6,622 nt of DNA from an uncultured Bdellovibrio sp. (GTDB taxonomy: Bacteria; Bdellovibrionota; Bdellovibrionia; Bdellovibrionales; Bdellovibrionaceae), in assembly GCA_937871355.1 (NCBI GenBank), contig CALMPX010000094.1:1-6622 (forward strand), written 5' to 3'. Position numbers and translations under genes: made by a program. The notes beneath the pieces are model-generated. The model made no database searches, was not told the origin of the DNA, and was given only the letters and a program-made list of their open reading frames with translations. Positions 1 through 5,713 of the stretch are shown here, one piece after another; position 1 is the stretch's first letter; each line of letters opens with the position of its first letter.

Positions 1-30
1 GACAATAAATAGAATAATAAAAAATATCAT
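1..30 (-). CDS. 5' end of a hydrophobic (membrane or exported) protein, cut by the window edge
   Basis: Only the first ten codons are inside the window. They read MIFFIILFIV, which is entirely non-polar and fits the start of a transmembrane helix or of a signal peptide lacking the usual positive residues. The start is chosen because a strong Shine-Dalgarno sequence (GAGGAG on the minus strand, 36-41) lies 5 bases before the ATG, and a near-consensus promoter lies just upstream of that. It follows the histidine phosphatase on the same strand after an 87-base gap, so it could be co-transcribed and also have its own promoter. The function cannot be told from ten residues. Confidence 0.6.
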   Translation of the reverse strand, partial: MIFFIILFIV

Positions 31-35
31 AGATT

Positions 36-41
36 CTCCTC
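36..41 (-). promoter_or_regulatory. Shine-Dalgarno site of the left-edge gene
   Basis: On the minus strand the sequence reads GAGGAG, then AATCT, then ATG at 30-28. This site is what identifies the ten-codon partial gene at the left edge. Confidence 0.65.
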
Positions 42-51
42 ATCTGTTTTC

Positions 52-80
52 ATTCTAACAAACCGAAATAAAACTGTCAC
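52..80 (-). promoter_or_regulatory. Sigma70-type promoter for the left-edge gene
   Basis: On the minus strand a GTGACA -35 box (80-75, 5 of 6 against TTGACA) and a TAGAAT -10 box (57-52, 5 of 6 against TATAAT) are separated by exactly 17 bases. The start of transcription would fall near base 45. That leaves a short leader of about 15 bases containing the GAGGAG ribosome site before the ATG at 30. The fit of spacing, both boxes and the downstream ribosome site makes this the best promoter in the window. Confidence 0.6.
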
Positions 81-96
81 ATCTTTAATCTTTTGA

Positions 97-120
97 CTGG
101 ACTACTGGACTACTGGACTA
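97..120. repeat. Three tandem copies of an 8-base unit over the phosphatase stop codon
   Basis: The plus strand has CTGGACTA three times without a mismatch (97-104, 105-112, 113-120). On the minus strand each copy reads TAGTCCAG. The first TAG is the stop codon of the phosphatase gene, and the next two lie in the other two reading frames, because the period of 8 is not a multiple of 3. This looks like replication slippage. Confidence 0.9.
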
Positions 121-729
121 TATTTTGCCGTTATATTTTAAATATTCAGGTCGTGCATCATCCCAAACGAAGTGATGAATAGACCCATTAGAGAAAACCT
201 GATGATCCCAATCTACACCTTGCTGAAAAGCGAAAGTGATAGCTCGCATAACCATGCCGTGACAGAAAATTGCAATATTGTTTTTAGCCGTGTTTTGCGA
301 AATCTCCAAAACCGCGTCACGAATTCTCACCATCATCTGGCGTTTTGATTCACCAGTTTGATATTTAAAATCCATGTTATGCTCTTCATAAGAACGCCAT
401 CTGGTAATGGACTCTTCGGTGAACTTCGCGACAATCTCGTCGTAAGTTAAGCCCTCAGCTTCTCCAATATTGGTTTCTCTTAAACGATGATCTTTTTGAA
501 TTGTAATTCTTTGCTCAGATAAAGCGATTTGTGCTGTTTCATAGGCCCGCACCAAATCACTGGAAAAGGCCGCTTCAATCTTAAGTTGACTCATCGATGG
601 GATGAGCTCTGCGGCCTGAGCTTTCCCCGTCACGTTCAATGGCACATCTGTTTGACCTTGAAATCGTTTATCACGATTCCAGTCAGTTTCTCCGTGTCGA
701 ATTAAATATATATTTTTAAGTTTAGACAC
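118..729 (-). CDS. Histidine phosphatase (phosphoglycerate mutase-like) family protein
   Basis: A 203-residue cytosolic enzyme of histidine phosphatase clan branch 1, the usual length for this group. The signature LIRHGETDW is at residues 9-17, with the phospho-accepting His at 12 and Arg at 11. SSDLVRAYETA (56-66) carries the second phosphate-binding Arg (61). RLRE and the AEG turn (82-93) hold the likely acid Glu (85). The second catalytic His is in FCHG (155-158). TGES (125-128) matches the PGGES-type segment of GpmB/PhoE/CobC-like members. The substrate cannot be told: a broad phosphomonoesterase, a GpmB-like mutase and an alpha-ribazole phosphatase all remain possible, and no cobalamin genes are visible here. 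The start is GTG (729-727), 11 bases after a modest AAGGAA site. It lies 22 bases after the mini-protein gene, so it is probably the third gene of the tex operon. Confidence 0.92.
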   Translation of the reverse strand: MSKLKNIYLIRHGETDWNRDKRFQGQTDVPLNVTGKAQAAELIPSMSQLKIEAAFSSDLVRAYETAQIALSEQRITIQKDHRLRETNIGEAEGLTYDEIVAKFTEESITRWRSYEEHNMDFKYQTGESKRQMMVRIRDAVLEISQNTAKNNIAIFCHGMVMRAITFAFQQGVDWDHQVFSNGSIHHFVWDDARPEYLKYNGKI

Positions 730-751
730 TAATTCAGATGTTCCTTAAAAA

Positions 752-868
752 TTATTTTCTATTTGAGGTCGATTTTGCTTTACGGCTTTTTCTTTTCAAA
801 CGTTTTGCTTTAGAACGAGCACTTTTATTTTTTGCATTCTTATTTTTTCCGCCAACTTTAATTGCCAT
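752..868 (-). CDS. 38-residue lysine/arginine-rich basic mini-protein, function unknown
   Basis: A short reading frame that I read directly from the minus strand. It starts MAIKVGGKNKNAKNK and ends in TAA at 754-752. Of 38 residues, 12 are Lys and 5 are Arg. There is no acidic residue, no aromatic residue, no Cys and no hydrophobic core, so it is probably disordered alone and binds RNA, DNA or a ribonucleoprotein. It is likely real because AAGGAG precedes the ATG by 5 bases, one of the best ribosome sites in the window, and because it fits between tex and the phosphatase with 22-base gaps on both sides. It resembles small basic ribosome-associated proteins in composition only; I do not recognise the family. 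Position after Tex, an RNA-binding transcription factor, makes an accessory role in transcription or translation plausible but unproven. Confidence 0.75.
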   Translation of the reverse strand: MAIKVGGKNKNAKNKSARSKAKRLKRKSRKAKSTSNRK

Positions 869-890
869 AGGATCTCCTTGTTTATTTAAT

Positions 891-3284
891 TTATTTCTTA
901 TTATGACTTTGATTTAAAAGCGCTGCAAAGGGATTATTTTTAAAATTATCTTTTGCTGGCATATTCGTTGTTGGATTGCTATTAAAGGCTGGTTTTCCGC
1001 CTGGTTTAAAGCCACCTTGGTTTCGCGGCTGCCCGGGTTTAGACGGATCAAACTTAGGTGCCGGCGAACGCGGTCCAAAATCTTTCGTCTCGCGGAAAGC
1101 TTTGTGCTCAGTCGGCGCTTCTAATTTCATCGATAAGGCAATTTGATTCTTAGCTAAATCGACTTTAAGAACTCGAACCGTTACCTGATCTCCCGGATTA
1201 ACCACTTTACGAGGATCTTCCACGAATTTATGAGCTAATTCAGAAATATGAACTAAACCATCTTGGTGAACACCAATGTCAACAAAGGCCCCAAAGTTAG
1301 TCACATTAGTCACTAATCCCGGACAGATCATACCTTCTTTTAAATCCTTCACTTCAAAGATATCTTCTTTAAAATTGAAAACTTTAAACGGATCACGTGG
1401 ATCACGGCCTGGTTTTTCTAATTCTTTAACAATATCATCAAATGTAAATTCCCCAACAATAGCAGCCCATTTAGTACGAGCCTCTAAAAGCTTTTTAGCG
1501 CCATCACCAACCAATTGATTGATGTTCACGTTAAGATCTTGAGCCATATCACGAACAGCGGCATAGCGCTCCGGGTGGATTCCTGTTGAATCCAAGAAAA
1601 CTTTACCACCTGAGATTCTTAAGAATCCCGCAGCTTGTTCATAAATTTTTTGAGAAAATCTTGGAATTTTAGATAATTCAGAACGATCTTGAAAAAGACC
1701 ATTCTTTTTACGATATTCCACGACCGCCGTAGCTAAGCCTGGACCGATACCTGATACGTATGACAATAACGAAGTTGAAGCTGTGTTCACATCTACACCA
1801 ACGTTATTCACGCAGCTTTCAACCACAGCTTCTAAGCCTTTTTTCAATGAGGACTGATTCACATCATGTTGATACTGACCAACACCAATTGATTTAGGAT
1901 CAATTTTAACAAGCTCCGCCAACGGATCTTGAAGACGACGAGCAATAGAAATAGCTCCTCTAACAGTCACATCTAAATCAGGGAATTCCACGCGCGCCAC
2001 ATCACTAGCTGAATAGACTGAAGCACCTGACTCATTAACCATGATCACAGGAATAGTCTCTTTACCAATCTCTTTTAAAACTTTTTTCAAAAAGATTTCA
2101 GTTTCACGCCCCGCCGTTCCATTACCTACAGCAATGGCTTCGATCGTTATTTGTTTTGTTACTTCATTTAATAAATTTTTAGCCTTTTGTTCAGCTCCAT
2201 CACCTAATGTATGCATAACGGTATGAGAAACAAAGTTTCCACTCTTATCGATGAGAGCTACTTTACAGCCTGTTCTTAAGCCAGGATCGACTCCTAGGAT
2301 ACATTTTGCTCCGTAAGGAGAACCAAGTAAAACTTTTCTCACATTTTCAGTAAACACTTTAATGGCATGCTCATCCGATTTTTCTTTTAATTTTGCGTGC
2401 ACTTCATTTTTAACAGAGGGAATAACATAAACATTTAAGGCTAAACGAGCCGATTCTTTTAAAAAAGTACCAATCGCGTTGTCAGTGTTAGTTGTCGCGA
2501 AATTTTCGTAAGATTTGAGTAACATCTCATCGTCACCAACAAGATCAACTGTTAATTCTTCTTCTTCCCAACCACGTTTCATCGCCATATAGCGATGAGA
2601 GAATTTTTCCTCTAATAAATTTTTAACTAAATCGCTGTAGTCTTTTGAATACATGTCGTATTTAGAATTTGGTTTATAACCTTTAGCCGCTTTAGCTGTC
2701 ACTTTACCTTGATCAAAATAATTTTTAACCACAGCTGCACGCAAAACAGCCTCATTGGCAATTTTTTCAACTAAAATATCTTGAGCTCCTTTTATAGCAT
2801 CTTCGTAAGTTACGATTTTCATGTCTGGATTTAAAAAAGACTTCGCTTTCATTTCCATCGTCATCGTATCTTTACCACCATGAGCTTGATCCCACATCCA
2901 ATTAGCCAAAGCTTCTAATCCCGCATCACGCGCGATGGTGGCTTTGGTTTTTTTCTTTTTCTTGAATGGCTTGTAAATCTCTTCAAGTTCATTCAAATCC
3001 CAAGACAATTGAATACGTTTTTCAATTTCAGGCGTTAAATTCTTTTGCTCACCAATCTCTTTAACTAAGAAGGCCTTACGCTTAACGATTTCTTCATGCG
3101 TCGCGAACGCTTCGATCACGGCACGAATCTGAACTTCATCCAGATTTCCTGTTTTCTCTTTACGGCAACGAGCAATAAATGGAACCGTGCCACCTTCAGC
3201 CGCTAATTCTAAAACGGCCGCAGCAGACTTTAACGGCACTGAAGATACAAAACGAGTTAAATACCCTTGAAGAGTTTGTTCCAT
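891..3284 (-). CDS. tex: Tex family S1 RNA-binding transcription accessory protein
   Basis: A full-length 797-residue Tex/YhgF protein; the family is usually about 720-780 residues. An N-terminal helical Tex_N region covers about 1-320. The YqgF/RNase H-like domain follows, with LGVDPGLRTGCKVALID at 330-346, GNGTAGRETE at 388-397 and VNESGASVYSAS at 416-427. A helix-hairpin-helix segment (SGIGPGLATAVVEYR, 511-525) comes next. The S1 RNA-binding domain is at about 651-719 (VTNFGAFVDIGV, LVHISEL). A Pro/Gly/Asn/Lys-rich tail (about 722-790) ends in NPFAALL. In known Tex proteins these parts contact nucleic acid and the elongating transcription complex. The YqgF catalytic pocket is usually thought to be degenerate in Tex. 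The ATG (3284-3282) follows GAGAGG by 6 bases. It is probably the first gene of an operon with the mini-protein and the phosphatase. No convincing promoter was found directly upstream. Confidence 0.97.
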   Translation of the reverse strand: MEQTLQGYLTRFVSSVPLKSAAAVLELAAEGGTVPFIARCRKEKTGNLDEVQIRAVIEAFATHEEIVKRKAFLVKEIGEQKNLTPEIEKRIQLSWDLNELEEIYKPFKKKKKTKATIARDAGLEALANWMWDQAHGGKDTMTMEMKAKSFLNPDMKIVTYEDAIKGAQDILVEKIANEAVLRAAVVKNYFDQGKVTAKAAKGYKPNSKYDMYSKDYSDLVKNLLEEKFSHRYMAMKRGWEEEELTVDLVGDDEMLLKSYENFATTNTDNAIGTFLKESARLALNVYVIPSVKNEVHAKLKEKSDEHAIKVFTENVRKVLLGSPYGAKCILGVDPGLRTGCKVALIDKSGNFVSHTVMHTLGDGAEQKAKNLLNEVTKQITIEAIAVGNGTAGRETEIFLKKVLKEIGKETIPVIMVNESGASVYSASDVARVEFPDLDVTVRGAISIARRLQDPLAELVKIDPKSIGVGQYQHDVNQSSLKKGLEAVVESCVNNVGVDVNTASTSLLSYVSGIGPGLATAVVEYRKKNGLFQDRSELSKIPRFSQKIYEQAAGFLRISGGKVFLDSTGIHPERYAAVRDMAQDLNVNINQLVGDGAKKLLEARTKWAAIVGEFTFDDIVKELEKPGRDPRDPFKVFNFKEDIFEVKDLKEGMICPGLVTNVTNFGAFVDIGVHQDGLVHISELAHKFVEDPRKVVNPGDQVTVRVLKVDLAKNQIALSMKLEAPTEHKAFRETKDFGPRSPAPKFDPSKPGQPRNQGGFKPGGKPAFNSNPTTNMPAKDNFKNNPFAALLNQSHNKK

Positions 3285-3300
3285 GAATAGCCTCTCTATA

Positions 3301-3328
3301 TTGACAGATGAAAATGATTATTAATAAT
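3301..3328 (+). promoter_or_regulatory. Possible promoter pointing antisense to the H1-like gene
   Basis: The plus strand has a perfect TTGACA (3301-3306), a 16-base spacer and AATAAT (3323-3328, 5 of 6). Transcription would run into the 3' end of the minus-strand gene at 3392-4015. No plus-strand gene follows closely, so this is either an antisense RNA promoter or a chance match in AT-rich DNA. The -10 box overlaps the perfect 12-base palindrome ATTATTAATAAT (3317-3328). Confidence 0.3.
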
Positions 3329-3391
3329 TTTATGACGATACCTGATTAGGCCGTGAGTTAGATGCGCTAACAGTTTTAACATCGGAATATA

Positions 3392-4015
3392 CTAATTTGG
3401 CTTGTAGTTACTAATCAACATTTTTATACCGTTTTCGAACAAGACCTCTAAACGATCATTCTCATTCGTCAAAACAAATCCCCATCCGAGTGATTTATGT
3501 TGAACTGGTTTTAAAGCTTCAAAAGTATCTGTCATTTTATAAGTCGCTGCTTTGTCTTTACCATGTCTTTTGTTGAGCTCCTGCCACTTAGCTTTTTCAT
3601 CAGCCAAATTGCCACGTTCGACTTTGATCGCTTTAAATTTGCTCGCTTTTTCTGCTTTTTCAGCAGTTTGACCAATTTTAACCGCAGCCATCTCCGCTTT
3701 AGCCATTTCAATTAAGGTATCGCCTGTGTTTTCCTCAATCTCTTCATCTTTAGGCTTCGATTTTTTTTCGATGATTTTCGCAGGTACCTTTACAGCAGAC
3801 TTAGACGTTGCTTTGACTACTGGCTTTGTTATTTTTTCGACTTTTTTGGCTTTCTCATCCTTAGTCGGCTTTTTAGCTGTTTTACTAACTGCAGCAACCA
3901 CTTTTTGAGTCAGCTTAGAAACTGATTTCGAAAGTGTACTCGCAATTGATTTGGACTTAACCGGTTTTTTTGAGTCTTTTTTAGCAACTACTTTTGATAT
4001 TTTTTTCTTAGCCAT
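3392..4015 (-). CDS. Histone H1-like lysine-rich protein with a C-terminal Tudor/PcrA-like domain
   Basis: A 207-residue protein with two parts. Residues 1-90 are a Lys/Ala/Ser/Val/Pro-rich tail (MAKKKISKVVAKKDSKKPVK at the start), like histone H1 C-terminal tails and bacterial H1 analogues, so it probably binds DNA or RNA non-specifically. A short acidic patch (DEEIEENTGD, about 90-99) and a helical Ala/Lys/Glu linker follow. The C-terminal part (about 140-207) contains VQHKSLGWGFVL, LEVLFENGIKML and ISNYKP. This pattern resembles the H-x-x-FG-x-G-x-V / F-x-x-G-x-K-x-L / Y-x-P pattern of the small Tudor-like barrel at the end of PcrA/UvrD helicases, which contacts RNA polymerase. Similar stand-alone proteins occur, as I recall, in Bdellovibrio and myxobacteria. 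I chose the ATG at 4015-4013; an in-frame TTG 12 codons earlier would add a poorly matching Cys-rich leader. No strong ribosome site is visible before the ATG. It is divergent from lpxD and lies 107 bases before tex on the same strand. Confidence 0.8.
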   Translation of the reverse strand: MAKKKISKVVAKKDSKKPVKSKSIASTLSKSVSKLTQKVVAAVSKTAKKPTKDEKAKKVEKITKPVVKATSKSAVKVPAKIIEKKSKPKDEEIEENTGDTLIEMAKAEMAAVKIGQTAEKAEKASKFKAIKVERGNLADEKAKWQELNKRHGKDKAATYKMTDTFEALKPVQHKSLGWGFVLTNENDRLEVLFENGIKMLISNYKPN

Positions 4016-4094
4016 AAATACTACATATATCTTGCAGCACGTCTGGGACAAGTAAAATGGTGTCTTTTCTGTTGCGAAGCATTAGGCTGAAATC

Positions 4095-5087
4095 ATGATG
4101 AACACGACTTCTCAAGACATTAATAAGTTTAAAAGCCTACTCCAACAAAAACTAACGGACAAAAGTTTCTCAAGTGTAACGACTCCTGAAAGAGCGAACA
4201 CGTCGTCTTTAGTTTTCACATCCTCTGTTGCTATGACACAGACAGCTCTTCAAAATGGAGCCACTGGGTTTATTGTTCTGGAAAAAATTTACGATGACGT
4301 TAAAGGGCTATTCTTAGATCATCATTGTGTTTGGACCACAAAAGATTTGAAAGCGGCTATGTCGGAAGTCCTCACGGCATTTGACCGTATTCCTCATACC
4401 ATAGGCGTTCATCCTTCAGCGATCGTTCACCCCACAGCTCAGATTGGGGCCCATGTGCGAATTGGCGAATATGCTGTCATCAAAGATCACGTTGTGATCG
4501 GAGACTATACTTACATCGCCGCCCACGTCGTGGTAGAAAGTTTCTGCGAAATCGGCGCACACTGCCGAATCGCTTCTCATACGACCATTGGTTCGGATGG
4601 TTTTGGGTACTATACCGACAAAACATTTACCCACCACAAGATCCCACAGATAGGCCAAGTGGTCATCGAAGATCACTGCGAACTTGGCAGCCACTGCTCC
4701 GTTGATCGCGCCACCTTGACCGAAACACGCATTAAAGCTGGCTCTAAATTGGATAACTTCTGTCACGTAGCTCATAACTGTGAAATCGGTGAAAATTCTA
4801 TACTCGCTGCAGGCTTCATGACAGCTGGATCAACAGTGACAGGAAAGAATCTGATGACCGCAGGAGGAGTTCATTTGAACGGCCACATCAAGATCACAGA
4901 TAATGTGATTTTCGCCGGAAACGCCGGAGTCGTCAGCGACGTCGACAAACCGGGAGTCTACGGAGGCTATCCGCAAGTTCCTCAAAAAGATAACTTAAGA
5001 ATCATGAGTTCACTTGCTTTCCTACCTAAGCTTAGAAAGCAAGTCTCGCAAATTTTAAAACATTTAAATTTGGATGAAAAAGATTAG
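4095..5087 (+). CDS. lpxD: LpxD-type UDP-3-O-(3-hydroxyacyl)glucosamine N-acyltransferase, stand-alone homologue
   Basis: A 330-residue LpxD homologue (the family is about 340). LpxD moves a 3-hydroxyacyl chain from acyl carrier protein to the 2-amino group of UDP-3-O-acylglucosamine, the third step of lipid A synthesis, in the cytosol. A divergent N-terminal nucleotide-binding domain (about 1-100) is followed by a left-handed beta-helix of hexapeptide repeats from about 101 to 285 (for example IGVHPSAIVHPTAQIGAHV). GSDGFGY (166-172), KIPQIG (182-187) and VDR (203-205) match the family. The catalytic His is 227 in AHN, and the partner His is 264 in NGH; their spacing of 37 equals that of His239 and His276 in E. 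coli LpxD. A C-terminal helix (about 300-330) is kept. Phe41 aligns with the uracil-stacking Phe, but the NPKY-type Tyr is Met47 here. ATG at 4095 or 4098; AGG at 4084-4086 favours 4095. It stands alone, not beside fabZ, lpxA or lpxB, so it may be a second copy. Confidence 0.88.
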   Translation: MMNTTSQDINKFKSLLQQKLTDKSFSSVTTPERANTSSLVFTSSVAMTQTALQNGATGFIVLEKIYDDVKGLFLDHHCVWTTKDLKAAMSEVLTAFDRIPHTIGVHPSAIVHPTAQIGAHVRIGEYAVIKDHVVIGDYTYIAAHVVVESFCEIGAHCRIASHTTIGSDGFGYYTDKTFTHHKIPQIGQVVIEDHCELGSHCSVDRATLTETRIKAGSKLDNFCHVAHNCEIGENSILAAGFMTAGSTVTGKNLMTAGGVHLNGHIKITDNVIFAGNAGVVSDVDKPGVYGGYPQVPQKDNLRIMSSLAFLPKLRKQVSQILKHLNLDEKD

Positions 5088-5110
5088 CCTGCGATTACAA
5101 CTCTGGCTTC

Positions 5111-5146
5111 AAAAAAAAAAAAAAAATGAGTGCTGTCCTTTTTTTT
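5111..5146. terminator. A16 and T8 tracts between convergent genes, possible weak bidirectional terminator
   Basis: Between the stops of lpxD (5087) and of the lipoprotein gene (5145) there is a run of sixteen A (5111-5126), then TGAGTGCTGTCC, then eight T (5139-5146, running into the lipoprotein stop codon). A and T tracts can pair as an AU-only stem about 8 bases long with a 12-base loop. It could end transcription in both directions, but it lacks the GC-rich stem of a normal terminator. I see no better terminator in this gap. Confidence 0.35.
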
Positions 5147-5666
5147 AATTAAGTATTTCGCAAGTTGAATCTAGACTCTTTTGACAAATCTTTTCTTCAA
5201 TTTTTAAATTTGAATCATGACTTACAAAAGACTTTAAATCTTGAATGAAGTCTTCCTTAGTTACTTTCTTTAAACTGTAAGAATCGATTTCTTTATCATT
5301 CAAAATGACTCTGATTTTAATCGATGTGTCGGATTCAGCCGTAACCTCAGTTTGAATTTTACATTCGTGACTTAAAATATTAACTGATCGACCGGCTAAA
5401 GAGGCTGGGCGATCACTGAAAGTTGTTCCTGCATAGTCATAAGATTGATACGTTTTGTCGTCACACTGAAGCTTTAAAAATCCATAACTATCAGCATTTC
5501 CATTCACCATCTTAACTGCAACAAGTGGCATATTGTACTGATCAGGATTATTAATCGCATAATATCCTTCACTAATACGCGGGCCAACTTCAGTTACGGT
5601 CACCTCTCTCTTTTTAGCGCACGAATAAACAAATGTTACCGCAATTAGAAAAATAATTTTTTTCAT
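5145..5666 (-). CDS. Predicted lipoprotein of unknown function, 173 residues
   Basis: The protein opens with a lipoprotein signal: MKK, then a hydrophobic stretch IIFLIAVTFV, then YSC with the lipid-carrying Cys at 16. The following Ala does not look like an inner-membrane retention signal under the E. coli rule, so the outer membrane is likely, facing the periplasm or the outside. The mature part has no repeat or membrane span that I can see. It has four more Cys (68, 102, 161, 169), which could make two disulfides. I do not recognise the family. The start is fixed by GAGGAG 6 bases before the ATG at 5666-5664. A longer TTG-started reading (10 more codons) would begin inside a terminator hairpin and bury the signal peptide, so I rejected it. 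It is the second gene after the 112-residue exported protein and is convergent with lpxD. Confidence 0.82.
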   Translation of the reverse strand: MKKIIFLIAVTFVYSCAKKREVTVTEVGPRISEGYYAINNPDQYNMPLVAVKMVNGNADSYGFLKLQCDDKTYQSYDYAGTTFSDRPASLAGRSVNILSHECKIQTEVTAESDTSIKIRVILNDKEIDSYSLKKVTKEDFIQDLKSFVSHDSNLKIEEKICQKSLDSTCEILN

Positions 5667-5672
5667 ACTCAA

Positions 5673-5678
5673 CTCCTC
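5673..5678 (-). promoter_or_regulatory. Shine-Dalgarno site of the lipoprotein gene, touching a terminator
   Basis: On the minus strand GAGGAG lies 6 bases before the ATG at 5666 and decides the start of the lipoprotein. The base just before it is the last U of the upstream terminator, so there is no room for a promoter between the two. Confidence 0.7.
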
Positions 5679-5704
5679 AAAAATGGCCGATCGCAATGAT
5701 CGGC
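5679..5704 (-). terminator. Rho-independent terminator between the two exported-protein genes
   Basis: The minus strand reads GCCGATC, loop ATTGC, GATCGGC, then CATTTTT. The stem is 7 perfect base pairs (5698-5704 with 5686-5692) with a 5-base loop and a five-U tail (5683-5679). It starts 9 bases after the stop codon of the 112-residue protein gene. Because the U-tail ends where the lipoprotein's ribosome site starts, the hairpin probably sets how much transcription reaches the lipoprotein gene. Confidence 0.75.
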
Positions 5705-5713
5705 GCTGTTGGT

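Noticed and set aside
1276..1518. Open frame of 80 codons on the plus strand inside tex
   Set aside because: It is antisense to the conserved S1 region and nearby parts of tex, has no ribosome site, and its product has no recognisable features.
2041..2226. Open frame of 61 codons on the plus strand inside tex
   Set aside because: Shadow of the YqgF-like domain coding sequence on the other strand; no support of its own.
3358..3372. Inverted repeat GTTAG/CTAAC (minus strand) as a terminator for the H1-like gene
   Set aside because: Only five pairs and no U-tract follow it, so the H1-like gene and tex could still share a transcript.
3726..3908. Open frame of 60 codons on the plus strand, product rich in Phe, Leu and Ala
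   Set aside because: Its hydrophobic look is the reverse complement of the lysine/alanine codons in the H1-like tail, not a membrane protein.
4016..4051. TTG-started 12-residue extension of the H1-like protein
   Set aside because: The extra residues (MSQTCCKIYVVF) do not match the lysine-rich start, and the ATG giving MAKKK is the natural beginning.
4032..4058. TTGCAG and TAAAAT as a promoter for lpxD
   Set aside because: The -35 matches at only 3 of 6 positions and the spacer is 15 bases. No convincing lpxD promoter could be named.
4416..4775. Open frame of 119 codons on the minus strand inside lpxD
   Set aside because: It is opposite the hexapeptide-repeat region that carries all LpxD motifs; the product has no family features.
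4547..4782. Three C-x5-C pairs in LpxD (151/157, 195/201, 223/229) as a metal site
   Set aside because: The hexapeptide repeat places residues six apart on neighbouring faces of the beta-helix, and the pairs are not in the 18-residue coil register; more likely repeat-driven.
5667..5696. TTG-started 10-residue extension of the lipoprotein
   Set aside because: It would start within the terminator loop and place polar residues before the signal peptide; GAGGAG plus ATG at 5666 is far better.
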